Source of the DNA: Undaria pinnatifida
Taxonomy: Eukaryota > Sar > Phaeophyceae > Laminariales > Alariaceae
NCBI GenBank assembly: GCA_012845835.1
Contig: JABAKD010000026.1
Span: 7,520,493-7,584,492 of the forward strand
Direction of reading: 5' to 3'
Length of the DNA: 64,000 bases
Below the pieces are notes generated by a model. That model did no database searches. It was not told where the DNA came from and saw nothing but the letters and a program-made list of their open reading frames with translations. Shown piece by piece: positions 1 through 11,990 of the stretch. A program made the position numbers and the translations under genes. Each line of letters begins with the position of its first letter. Within the stretch, counting starts at the first letter, position 1.

Positions 1-3000
1 AGTACATCCAAGCCGCCTGATACGCTCATCACCAACAACAGCAACGCAAACGCAGCAGCAGCAGCAGCAGTGTCTTGCTCTATCTACAAAAAAACGTTTA
101 TCAAAACGTACGTCCTCACTAGACACACCCCAAACTAACAGCAGTGCGTTATTTCGGATCTTCAACACAAATTCTATATCGCGATTTGCTATTTCGCGAA
201 TCGCCCAATATAAAACTAAAATCGCCTTTTTTCCCCGAAGCACGTTAGATATAAAACTCAGGCCATCCCTAACTGCTGTAGTGTATCCGAGGCAGAAAAT
301 GAACGTTTTCGGATCGCAAATCCTGTTTGGCTATCTTCATAGATCCGAAAAAGCGATTTTTCACGCTTCCATTTTCGGTGTTATTTTCGGGTCGGCCTCC
401 AACAGAAAAAAGGGGTCCATTTTCGGATGAAATCCCCATCCGAAAACCGGGCACGGCGTCCGGGTTTGGTTTTACACATGTTATGGGAGGCAACAAGCTT
501 GGTAACAACTCGAAAACAGCAACTGCAGTATTAGTACTGCTGTAGTACATATTTATAGTACAAGACACAAGACACACGCATCAGACACATCTGTCTGCTG
601 TGAGCACGCAACACGAATCATAGGCGTACTCGTGCTACTGCTGCTGTGTCCCGCTATCCGCTGGCACGCACCTCAGGCCTCACCACGTGCCGATGGGATC
701 GGATGGCGATGGTGACGACTACGAGAACTTTGCCACTCTCGTCGCAGTCGCGATTGTAGCATTCGCCAAACACAGAGACACACACTACTGCTACTCGTAT
801 GTGTCGAGGACGAGGACAGCCGCCGTCTGCGACATGCCGATGTACGAGATCGACGGGTGCGAGAGGGAAGACAACCCTCCTCGCCTGAAGCGCAAACGGC
901 GTGTTTTCCCTCGCCCCACCTACAAAGCTTCATCTGCGTGTGCGCTGAGATGCGCTGGTGCAGCGAACTCGTGCGAGTATGTGCATGGTGGAGCGATTGC
1001 CGTTGTTATTATATTTCGCGAGAACTTTGTTCAAAAATCAACCTGTAAATTCGGGTTGCATTATAAGGGTCGTCGATGCGATTCTGCCTGTCTGATTCTG
1101 CCGTCCGAAAATCAAGCTCATTTTTTATTTCGGATACGCTATTATAAGAGACGGTCTTTTAATGTGCGGATCATCAGTGCGCTGACTTTAACGAAAGACG
1201 GCATACTACTTGAAATTTGTGTGCGGATTGCCAGTGTGCTACTTTCAAAGCAACCAGCGGGCTACTTAAAAAAGACAGCAAACTACTTGGAAATAGTGTC
1301 AGGGTTACGAGTGAGCACGATGCTTCAAAACAAGACGGAGTAGTAAACTTTGAAAGTTGTTGTGCAGTTTTTGTTGTTTTTAAGCAAAGGCAGAGAAATA
1401 TTTCGAACTGTGCGCCCAAGACAAAAACCCTTAATTACCCTAAGAGGTACGAGGCCATAGTCCCGAAGCCCGCCTGAGCTCTGGAGCATTGGCTTACCAG
1501 ACCGCACGTGTCATGAAGCGCCTATGCATTGCTGGCGGGATTCGGTATCTCGCTACCCGTACGATGAAAGTCCAGGTGCACGTAATTCGGCTCTAAACGT
1601 CCATTATCGTGTTTTTTTTCAGTTTTCGTATTAATCCCAGCCTTTTCCCTGACCGTCCTTCCTGCACAAGCTCAGGGCGGTTCGATTCAAAACCGGTCGT
1701 CTCCCTCCTTCCCCCCACCCGTCCACACGCCAGTACACGCCAGAGCCCGCTTCGGCCGTGGGCTCGCTAATCACAAGCTAATCCTCTTCCGCATGTATGC
1801 CTTGCACAGGCTTCGCTTCTCTTGGAAAATATTCAAGCAAACAAAAAATTCGAAATATAACACTACTTGAAATGCAAAAAACGACAAATTTCACGCTTGG
1901 GAAAATACATAAGAGTACCGAAGGGGAAACCTCGAAAATGGTCTGCGGGTGATGTGCTCCGGCGGTCCACGACTTTTGTACAGAGTTGCTCCTCCACACG
2001 CGTAGCCCCGTAGATAGGGTCGGTCACAGATGCTGACTTTCATGTCATGTAGCTCCAGGGACGTTTTCTATTCCGGCCGCAGTTATACGTACTTACGTAG
2101 CGCAGTTGAACGTACTTACGTACAGCTCGGCGCAACGTTTTGTACCTCGGCAACCTGGTAAGAGGGAGCAGTGGTCCTCTACGAAGCCTGAGCGGCGTGT
2201 TTTAGGACTTTTCCAATTAATTCCTTGATCCGGGCACACACCTGCCTGCGCAGCCCCCACAAAGCGGCGCCGGTAGAGTAGCCGATCCCCCCTGTGGGTC
2301 AGAGGTCAGAGAGGACGAAATGAAAAAAAACACGGAAACGTAACTCCTGTTGGCAGACTATGCGCCTAAACGCTCACCGGGCACGATTTTTGGGAGACTC
2401 GTCGTAGATATCGGACGGCAAGGCCTCGTGCAGGCGCCACGGCGCTGAGCCAGAGGATCCGCGACGCCGGCCGTTGCAGACGAGGCGAGTGCGCGCCTCA
2501 GCGAAGAAACCGCGCGGAAAGGCGATCACAGGCGGTACAGGTCCGCAGACGAAAAAGTGATTAGGTCCGCCTACGAACTGAGATACCTGGTACCAAGGTA
2601 CAATGCCTGGTACCCCGTGGGTACCCTGGTGCAGCAGTGGGTACCTCGAGCGCCCCGCGACAAGCCGAAACATGCGATCTTAACTACAAAGCGCTGCTAT
2701 CTGTGGTGGGAAAATATTGCCTTTTAGTGTGACAGGACATGCCGAGTTGGCCGAATGCTCTTAACTCGGGTGCTCTTAAATCGGGCTACCCATTGTCGAT
2801 ATATTTTACGAGTACGGCCATGTAACACGCGAGATTAAGACACTTCACCTTCAAACGATTTTCAAGCTGCCAACCTCGGCAACGGGGAGAGTGCAAACAC
2901 CGAGCCATGCGTCTATATGATGGAAAGATGCAGACGAGATTTTTGCACACCTCGGACAGATCGCTATCTATTAACGATCTATTAACATATGATCTACAAT

Positions 3001-3442
3001 AGATCATCAATTGGTCCTATCGCTGCCGTTATGATATGTTGTGTGCAGGATCTGCAATATTGTAGAGTACAGATCCAGTGCAGGAAGCATGTGCTGGATC
3101 ATGCAGATCGTGCGGATCCCACCGGGTAACGTGAGCTAGACCATACAGATCTTCCTTGGAACATCTACGTCATGAAGTGGGGATCGATCATCAGTCCGAC
3201 ATATCGTCGCCTGTGCCCCCCTTGGCTTCGAGAGAATAACCTTGGAACGTCGCCGCAGGGGGTGTGTTACCTCGCGTGCTCTATGGTACGTACGTACCAA
3301 AAGCCTAACAACAAACTCAGGCGCAAACTCGTTGCCTCATCTAGGTGGACACGGGTTTGAAACGCCGATTGCCCATTGCTTACTTACCTTGCTGTTTCCG
3401 CGCCCTACCCTCTGTGCTTACTCTATGACATGCCTCTTGCAG
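1..3442. other. Left flank, no supported gene
   Basis: No coding region that I can support. The longest frame (687-1343, +) starts with a GC-rich stretch and runs into AT-rich sequence with no domain signal. The missing 5' exon(s) of the R-SNARE gene may lie here or further left: the first three structural elements of its longin fold are not encoded by the first exon I can identify. I searched every + strand ATG for a longin-like start and found none. Short palindromic runs based on TTTTCGGAT occur at about 300-450, and a cluster of GGTACC-type motifs at 2585-2650. Confidence 0.5.
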
Positions 3443-6400
3443 CTCATGTCCAACCCGGAGACATTCGTTGAGCCTCGCAAGCGTTACACCTCGGAAGGGC
3501 GCATGTTTGCCATCCACTTCGTTGCGGACGACGAGAATCGTGTGTACAGCTGTGTAACGGACAAGGAATACCCCGCGAGAATCGCCTTCGCCTTGCTGGA
3601 AGAAATGCAGACCAAGTTCCTCACCAAGGTACGAGTATACCGGGTAATGTCGTACGCTACGTTTTTCAGCAGCGTACAGCAGTAGTATTTTATTGTCTCC
3701 ATGCTCGTAGCAAACCTTGTTTCTCGCTATTGGTCAGGTGCTTCGTGTGTATAGCAATAATAATAGTGTGTGTACATACCCTTGAGTAACCTTGTAGTGT
3801 GTTGTGTGTGTTTTTACTTCGAACGAGTGTGTGTCGTGTGTTGTTTGCATTAAACGACTGCTGTGTGTGGTCTTCACATTAAACTGATATTTCCCGCCAC
3901 ATACATTCAGCACAACCAGCGTCCGTGTCGATGACTCCTAGAGAGTAGAGAAACGATCTCACTCTGCGGTCACAAACCACAAGACAGAAGTGCACAGTGC
4001 AAATACAGCAAGGTGCTTTGGGCGTGCAATGCCAACCGCAATGAACACGAGCAACCGGCGGTTATTGCGTTCGCTGTATTTGCGAAGGGATGCAAACCAA
4101 GTTCCTCACCCAAGTATAAGAGTAGCGTCATATTTGTGGGGGCCATGTACTGCGGTCTTCGTCACTATCATGTACCAGGTACCAGGTATACGGTGAACGG
4201 TCAACAGTGAAGGGGCACTACGGATTGCTCATGCTAGGCGCGCGTCGTGCAGGTCCTTGGACGGGAGGGAATCCGACATGCTGCACCTGGTGTAGATACC
4301 TCTCCCTAACATACAGTAGCAGCCCAGCTGCCCGCTATGCTTCCTGTCGATGATCCTGTGTTCATTGGGTTTTGTTCGTCATTTCCCCCCCTCTGTGGTC
4401 CCAAGTTGATGTCGGAAACACCACGGCTCTCTAATGCCTGGTATCAAACAATCCATGACGATGGGGAAAAAAGCATGATCATCCTGTTAATACACGCTTG
4501 GCCACCGTGGTGTCTTTGGTTGCCGCAGCCGTGTCGCATGCGACGAGCGAGCACGGATTTGTTTGGTTATGTACCGCTTTTGGGCCGCACTGGTAACCTA
4601 CTGGTAACTGGTACGATATAAGTACTCGTACCGGTGTACCGGCGTTAATTTCTGGTGGTCCTTTCGACCCCGAAACCCAAGTGCTACTGCACACTTGCAC
4701 AGTGGAGTCGCTTCGCCGCTTACTATGACGGATTATTATTTTATCAACACATGGACTTGGTGGTCTTGGGCCAGAGTTGAAGTGACGGTTGATGATATAT
4801 CGCAGGTTGCCTTCGTGCAAGTATTCCACGTTTGATCGTTTGAAATGTGACGTGTCAGCTGGTACAGTAGTATGACTTCAGTAGTATGAGTACAGTAGTG
4901 TGACTACAGTAGTATGACTATAGTAGTATGACTACAGTAGTATGACTACAGTAGTATGAGTACAGTAGTGTGACTACAGTAGTATGACTACAGTAGTATG
5001 ACTACAGTGGTATGACTACAGTAGTATGACTATAGTAGTATGACTACAGTAGTATGACTACAGTGGTATGACTACAGTAGTATGACTACAGTAGTGTGGC
5101 TACAGTAGTATGACTACAGTAGTATGACTACAGTAGTATGACTACAGTAGTATGACTACAGTAGTATGACTACAGTAGAATGACTACAGTAGAATGACTA
5201 TAGTAGGGGCCATCCAGTGCGGCGGTGGTGTGGTACAGAGAGCAATGTGACATGGCCGCCTTATTTACCTTATTGATTCCACGTTATGAGTGCAATTGCT
5301 CTTCATTCTACGTTAAGAGTGTTATCGCTCTGTGGCGCTAAGCGATTTTGACCGCCTTACATTGGGATACCGCTTTACTAGCCCTTACTCAGACCGCCTT
5401 ATTGGCGGACCCTTCGGTACGTACTACCTCAGGGTATTTTCAATTAAACCTAAACCTGGTATATGCCCTCTATTATAGGCCGCTTCGACTAAGTTTGCCT
5501 AGCAGGGGGCAGGGGCCAGGGCTACTGCCTGCTGTCATTCCCAGTTTGGCAACGTAGTTGAACTTGACGTCGACTTGTAGAGGTACAGCCAGTCGTCTGC
5601 GTACAGCTTTATCCCTTTTGCCACCCTCTGCCAAAATTGTCCTACACTAATTCCAAGTAGTTTTTACCTGAAAACTAAAACGGTGGGCGCGGTAAAACGG
5701 GTTAACCACGCACCAGGTAATGCTTTATTACGACCGAATTTGAGTTTCGATCTCATACACGGCGTTTCTAATTTTGAGTCGGCTAAAAGAGGGACCCGTT
5801 TCGGGATATGCTTGAGGCACCCACCGACCACGAATGAACATAAGGTTACGAAAACAATATCCTACCGCCCGAATTCCATGCGTCAGCTATACTCTCTTAC
5901 CCGAGGTACCGGTATCTTATTTTTTGTTGTTGCGTCGAATACCGTAAGCTCTAGATTGTCGAGACAGCAGCAGCTGTGCTATGGCCAACGGTGGCCTTTT
6001 GTCGGCTTCTATCGTAACCTGCGTTTTTTGTAGTAAACTCTGGGGGTTTCGGCTTTCTTTTGGATCCACACAAATTAACCGACACTATTTTATACCTGGT
6101 AGTTGCTATGATATGCGTAACGTTTCTTTTGTTTCAGACAACGTGCAGTACTTAAGGTCTTAAGGTGACTCGTCCTATGTACTACATCCCGAGAGAGAAG
6201 GAACGGTTCGTGCCCCTTTTTCGGTGGTACAAAATGAGAAAGGTGACTAAACAATACCAGTACAGTTGAATACGTTCTGCAGACTACCATCACTCTTGCC
6301 CAATTCCTGCTCCTTTAGTTACGTGTACTCACCTGGAGGCACCTCTACCTCCCTCGACAAATCGTACTTGTTATTTCCACTCGTGCTATTGTCGTTGCGA

Positions 6401-8183
6401 TACAAACGTTGCTTTTACGTATCTAAATCGCACTGGGTCATGTTGCCGGTTTGCAGGAAACCTCTCGAGCGCTGTACTCTTTCACACCAAACTTGTCCCG
6501 CTAAAGTAAGCAAAAGTCAGGACCGATCTCGCTTACGTCCGCAAATACTTGGGGAAAGTTCCGTTTCTGGGCGATTTACAGCGAGTACCCGCAATGGATC
6601 CTGACGTCGAGGCATCGACCAGCTGCCCTGTTGTTGAGGACAAACACGTTTCCAAAACACACCCCAACATCATCATCATCAGCAGCAGCACCACCACAGA
6701 ACCACCGAATGCCCTGCAGCTATTATACGACACCGCCTTGTCGATATAAACAAGCTAGCCCGTGGCAGCCGCACCTCGAGCTAGACGGCGCGTCGCGGCA
6801 GGATAGACACGCGTCTAATGAAGGTTTTCAGTCCACGGGGGGACCAGTGCAAGCTCGAGGATCCCTACCCTCGTCGCTCTGCGCCTTGACTGGCTTGTGG
6901 GTTAAGTTCGCCTGGCACTGACCTGCCTACCTTCTGCCGCTTGAAGTCGAATGCATTCGATGTCGACTTTTCGAAGGCAGATCGCAGAGCGCTTGGCGAA
7001 GTTGATCCACAGGCCAGTCCAGGCGGCGTCGCCGGCGTCGAAGCCGGAATAGGTGGGGAAATCCTCCCTGAGTTGGTTCTGGTTTTCACTCAGATAGAAA
7101 GAGTGCGGGCGAAGAGAAGAGAGAGAAAAGGGAGGCCTTGGGCACCGAGGGCAGGGGCCGTCGAGCTTGCGCTGGTCTCCCGTGTACGGGGAACCTTTGT
7201 TGGACGCGTTTCTTTTCTGCGGCGACGCGCCTTCTTGCTCGAGGTGCGGCTGCTGCGGGGTACGCTGTGTTTTTTTGCTTCGGAAGCATGGCGATGTCAA
7301 AGGTGCAGAGTACTCGGTGGCCGGTTCCGCTAGGCACTTTTTCGCTCCACGACGCCTCGACGGACCCCCTCACCGCGTGGCTCGGGAGACGAGGACTCGT
7401 TTGGGTTGTCTTGCCCCCGAGATCCGCTCTCGCCCTCACCTCGTGGCCGTCGAGACGCGTTCGCGAACTCGAAAAAATCGAGTCAATTTCGTGGAGTACG
7501 CCGTCCCGCCTCGCCGAGCCGAGCGGGGCGCGTGAAACCCGTCTCTGCACTAGTGTCTGTCCGTGTAAAGTTCAAAACCGGGCTCGATTCTGCGCCGAAT
7601 TGCATATATGTCTCGCGCATGATTTTTCCCTGAAACACACCGCAAGGAGAGCTCACGCGTGCACACGTTAAGCGAGGCGAAAGAAGAACGTGGGCGCGCC
7701 AGTCCACGAGTTTGCACCGGTCGCTGCACCGGGCTCATGTGGGACGGTGTCAGGGCGCGGCTGCATCAGGATGCGGCTACGCCTGTCTGCCCGCCGTCGT
7801 GTAGCTACATATGTAGCTTGGTGAAGAAAGCGCAAGTTTCGCTTTGGGGGGTTTTGATATTTGAAGGACCCAATACTAGACGCACGTACTGCACACATAG
7901 TATTCGATCTACGTCCGCAAGACGTACTTTTTCGTCGGCACATAGATTGTTGCGGTCATAGTGTATTACTTAATTTTTGCTTATTTTTCTAATCAACCGC
8001 TCGTTGAAATCCGATCTAAGAACTTGATGAACACGTACTACTGTAGGTGGGCGACAAAGCGCTCACCGCCAGAGAGGGGAGCTTGACACGGACGATGAAA
8101 TCGAGCTTCTCGGACCTGTGCATCAAGTACGACGACATTCGGAACGTCGACCGGATGGCGGCGGTACAGGCAAGTGTTGTTGG

Positions 8184-8219
<36 letters not shown>

Positions 8220-10741
8220 CTTGGTGATGCTGCTCTTTGTTAGTGCTGCTGCTGCTGCCGCTACCGCTATTGGTTGGTGGTGTTGGTGTTTTTGCAGTGC
8301 TGTGTTTTTTTTCTTGTGGTTGGTGTCGTATCATATCATAGTCGTTGTTGTCGTCGTGAAATTTGAGAAAAACAAGCTGGTGACGTATTGAACACCACGT
8401 ACTGAGAGCAGCTGTCGTTGACTTTCGACGCTCAGTCATGTAAGTTTTTTTTTTTTTGTGCTCTTGTTGACAGTCAAGGCAAGCTGAACGTGCTGCTGGA
8501 TCTTCACAGTTAGTGTGCATGGTATAATGTTAAATGCGCATGGTATGGCTCCAAGAGTCTGTACTTGTTGCACCACTGACGCAATACTGACAAGAGTTGA
8601 ACCCGCGTACGTCTACTTACCGTGACATGTATCTCTGACGATGCTGTTCTCCCACGTATGATACGACGACGTTGACCTTTTGTCTTGGACTTGGATAAAT
8701 TGATCTCATGTGGATTTGTCTTATCAAAAACGAAACGTGTGCAGGACAAAGTGGACGTTGTGAAGACGACAATGCAAGACAACATCCAGCAGATGCTCTC
8801 CAACGAGGAGCGGCTAGACCAGATCAGCCAAAATGCCGAGGGTCTCAATGAGCAGGTGAGTGCATTGGGTTGTGGTAGTGCCAATTTCTGGAGCGCTCGA
8901 GATGAAGCCGGCCGGCAGAAGTATTTTCGTGTTTCTGCCATGGGAACCCCGGTGTATCTGGGGCTTTTCAGCAGTTTTGTCGCCATACTTCCGCGAAAAC
9001 GGTGTGCAGTGTACAGCAATAGCAGCACGTATTGTTCAAAAGCAGATGTTGCCGATGTGCTGCGGAGAAGCTGAACAGGCATTTTTCATGGGCGGCAACA
9101 ACTGTAGACGAGGCAAAGACCGGGGCTGGGAACCATTGCGTGACGACGGATCTCACTTATCATCGAGTCTGTGACTAAAGCGAGATTTATGTAGGCGACC
9201 TGAGATATCGGGTCGATGCTTGAAGCGGAAACAACAATGTCGTATTGGCGTGCTAGCGGGGCCAAAGGTGCACAGGTATTGCGCTAAGGTGACCGGTTGG
9301 CGTCGTCGATTTTCGGCGTGAGAAGCCCTCCTTGTCTTGGCCCTAGGGTTGAACATACCACTGCATTCGTATGGCGGAACGCTAATGGGTATGGTTGTGA
9401 GTTGGCTGAACTTGGCTAGTTTTTAGTTGGGTAAACACGCAGGGCGAGCGAAAAAAGGTCCCCCCCCGTCCGAGGGGGGGGCGCGGGACCACCCTCCGGA
9501 GGATCCCGCTGAAGGCTCGGCCCGAGGCGGAAATCGCGCCCTTTTGCTTCGTTTTATACTCGCAATGTACTTGTATGATAAACCAAACACGCCTTCCTAC
9601 AACCAAGGAAACCCAAACAGAACGGCAGTTGGCATCGCTGCAACTAACTGTAACGCCTAGCCAACTGATAACTAGTTGACGACTTGTAGTCAGCCAACTC
9701 ATAGCCTTTCTGATCGTGCATGTAAATGTTCCGCGCTCTCGGCTGATGGTTGTTGCTGCAACACCTGCAGGCGAAGGTATTCCAAAACCGCTCCTCGGCG
9801 CTTCGGAGGCAGATGCGGTGCAAAGCAATTAAGGTGCGCCTTTGACAAATACTGACATCCTCGTATGCTCTGACATCTTCGTGGGTTTTATGTACTTTTG
9901 TACCCTCTATTGTGCGTTTTTATTAGTAACATGATGTGGGTGTTATGGTACTTGTATCTTGTACCAGGTACCAGGTATATGCGTTTTTATAGTACCCTGT
10001 TTATATATGTAGTCTATATATATCTTGCATTCCTTGTTGTCGGTGCTATGTTGTACGTTTGGATGCAGCGCGGCCCTGTAACGCTATACGGACGTTGTGC
10101 TTCTCTTTGTTGCGCTTTGCCCGAGTTGTTAGATTGCACTGTAAAGCAAAGAGGTGGGTTGGACTGTAGGGCCGAGCAGGATTTATTTTCTCGTTTCGCA
10201 AGGACTTGCTTCACGCGCTGAGGGTCTAACACCTTGGGTAGCCGCTTCCGCGCACGTGTAACGCTATGTTGTCCTCGATAATACCCTTAACATCGTACTT
10301 GTAGGTCGAGCGCCGTTTCGCCGTGTCGGGGTGTACGTAACGCGCACACCCACGAAATTCGGTCTAAAGCCCAAAAATATCCCAAGCAGCAACAACTGAT
10401 GGAAATAGCTCTGTTACGCCTGTTATAGACTCGAGTTGCGGTCGGTTGGATATCGTTGTTTTTATGTCTTGCGATCGATTATTCTGCAATCTGTGACGCG
10501 AGCGCTCAACGTGACCCACTCGATTTTTGGCTGATAGATGAAACAAAACGTTTTGATCCCATCCGATATGGTTATTGCTGGCCTTTATGTCGTACCGTTT
10601 TGGCTGAAAAACAACGAATCCTTTTTATCCGCTTTCAAACGGTCGCAGATGTGGCTATTGCTAGGCTTGGTCGTAGCGATTATTCTCATCATCATCATCG
10701 TGTCGGTGGCGAAGAGCACGGGCGGCGACAGCGGCGACTAG
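3443..10741 (+). CDS. Longin-type R-SNARE (VAMP-like), five exons seen, 5' incomplete
   Basis: Vesicle-membrane SNARE for membrane fusion. Exons, all phase 0: 3443-3628, 8047-8169, 8745-8855, 9771-9833 and 10649-10741 (TAG), 191 residues in total. Exon 1 encodes the second half of a longin domain (FAIHFVADDENRVYSCVTDK, then YPARIAFALLEEM). Exons 2-4 encode the end of longin and a SNARE motif that aligns without gaps to animal VAMPs (QDKVDVVKTTMQDN onward). Exon 5 is a tail anchor (MWLLLGLVVAIILIIIIV) plus a short Gly/Ser/Asp tail. The position equivalent to the zero-layer Arg is Asn (MLSNEERL). The first exon opens at CTC just after an acceptor AG (3441-3442); ATG 3446 is next in frame, but the longin fold needs about 40-60 more N-terminal residues, so an upstream exon is expected. 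The intron after 8169 has a GC donor. Family assignment is firm; the subfamily (VAMP7-like versus Ykt6-like longin with an anchor) is not. Confidence 0.9.
4861..5204. repeat. 14-bp minisatellite
   Basis: About two dozen head-to-tail copies of a 14-bp unit (TAGTATGACTACAG) with single-base variants such as GTGTG, GAATG and TATAG. It lies inside the first visible intron of the R-SNARE gene. Confidence 0.95.
5215..5405 (+). repeat. Dispersed repeat family A, copy 1
   Basis: Shares an ordered set of segments with 52490-52640: a CACGTTATGAGTGCAATT-like segment, then a GCCAAGCGAT/GCTAAGCGAT segment, then GACCGCCTTA(C/T)AT..GGGATACCGC. The spacing is similar and divergence is moderate. The class of element is not known. 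Confidence 0.6.
6769..7249. repeat. Imperfect foldback element with coding-like arms
   Basis: The left arm (about 6769-6918) matches the reverse complement of the right arm (about 6994-7249) at roughly three of four bases; the right arm has about 110 extra bases. Read outward-in, both arms keep an open frame with similar translations (QPHLELDGASRQDRHASNE on +, QPHLEQEGASPQKRNASNK on -, each later reaching TGLWVKFA or TGLWINFA). This suggests an inverted duplication of what was once coding sequence, or a GC-rich foldback transposon. No known domain was recognised. Confidence 0.55.
8170..8744 (+). other. GC-AG intron of the R-SNARE gene
   Basis: The exon ends GTACAG and the intron starts GCAAGT, the standard form of the minor GC donor class; the acceptor is GTGTGCAG. 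Exons on both sides are phase 0 and the protein alignment runs straight through the junction, which supports the GC donor. The intron starts with a run of GTT triplets. Confidence 0.8.
8856..9770 (+). other. R-SNARE intron, no gene seen
   Basis: Donor GTGAGT and acceptor CCTGCAG. A G/C-run hairpin lies near 9460-9490 (a run of C followed by a run of G). Nothing else was recognised. Confidence 0.6.
9834..10648 (+). other. R-SNARE last intron, no gene seen
   Basis: Donor GTGCGC and acceptor GGTCGCAG. It contains one copy of the dispersed TACCAGGTACCAGGTA motif near 9962. No coding potential was recognised. Confidence 0.6.
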
Positions 10742-11990
10742 TTTATGCGGCGCGTCGATGCTTTCGCCTTTTTTCTTCTTTCACTATCGTCGGGAAGAAT
10801 GACCTGACCGTCCAAGTGTTTTGGCTCTCGGATGAAGCTCGGAACAATGCACATGTGGACAGGATCGGCTGCGTCGCGGTCAAGATAGCCAGGCTAAGGA
10901 TGAACAAGGCCGTGTATACGGATCACTCCTTCGCCGCGGCCTTAGTTGGACTCCGGTACGCTTTCACCCTCGGGTACGTTTTGAGGCTCCGGTATCGTAC
11001 GATCGTGCTTGTAATGAGGTAGCGGCTATAACCGCGACGTCGCTCCCGCCCGGCCCAATCGGGGAAGGGGGTGGGCGCAAACTAAGACGCTAACGGCGTT
11101 TGCGCTTCCGTAGATATGGAAGACTGGTCGTCTCGGACCATCGTGACTCGACTCTCCGATACCTCTTGTGCGCGGGCGCATACAAGCGTTGACGATCTTT
11201 TGGCTGTCGATATTTACAGTCACGGGGACTTTCGACACCGCCGGCAACCGCAGCAGAAGGTGATGCTGCAGGGTAGGAACCTGTCGTGGGGGTCTAGTTT
11301 AGATCATTTGCATCGCGCACGTGAAGGGCGCTTTGCCGCGGACGAGCAGATTCTGCTGTTCGTGGCAAGCAGTAGTTTATTTACTCTTTTTCGCGCTCAT
11401 TTCGAGCGCCTCGTATCTTGTACATTGACTTGGAGCGATTTTTGGGAGGACAAATCACGTCTTGATGTTTTGCGCGTGGGGTAATACACGCAGCTCGAGG
11501 GTAGGAGAGGAGGATCGGAAAGAGGAATGATGTGGATATATTATTTGAGGTCTCACTGACTTCCGATTAACTGACAAATGCTTTTCACATGTACAAGATC
11601 GCTGAGTATTCCACTCAATCGAAGGGGAGAAAATATACATTTTTGAAAAATGTTATCGTCGCGAATGCCACATTACAAATCTCCACGGTGGACCACTGCT
11701 ACCATTCTGTCATGGGAACGAGCAAACTCCGCGTTATTAAAGAGAATGCGTTTATGTCGAACTGATACTCATGTGTATACCAGAAACATCCCCACGAGGT
11801 GGCCACTCATGTGTATGTATACCAGAGACATCTCCACGAGGTGGCCACTCATGTGCATACCAGAGACATGCCCACGAGGTGGCCGGTCCCAATAAACTAT
11901 CTACTTGCTGGCACAGCCAGCAGCTGACAGCGTCCTAACGTCTTGAGATGCACCGCAGTTGTAGCTGCGGTTGTTGGTCTATCTTTTGTT
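10742..11990. other. Convergent intergenic region between R-SNARE and ISY1
   Basis: Both flanking genes end towards this 1.2-kb stretch, so it should hold both 3' UTRs. An open frame at 11116-11484 (+) has no recognisable domain and is not called. A three-copy minisatellite sits at 11766-11884. Confidence 0.5.
11766..11884. repeat. Three-copy ~40-bp tandem repeat
   Basis: Three successive copies of a unit with a CATGTGTATACCAGAGACAT core followed by CCCACGAGGTGGCC. It lies just downstream of the ISY1 stop codon, possibly in its 3' UTR. Confidence 0.85.

Larger units (their letters stand above)
3629..8046 (+). other. R-SNARE intron, 4.4 kb, repeat-bearing
   Basis: Long intron with donor GTACGA and acceptor TGTAG. 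It contains the 14-bp minisatellite, one copy of a dispersed repeat shared with 52490-52640, and the 6769-7249 foldback element in a local GC-rich patch. No gene of its own is supported; the open frames at 6860-7670 on both strands reflect the GC-rich inverted repeat. Confidence 0.75.

Noticed and set aside
687-1343. 218-codon plus-strand frame
   Set aside because: Composition changes from GC-rich to AT-rich within the frame, no domain, no splice context; chance is likelier.
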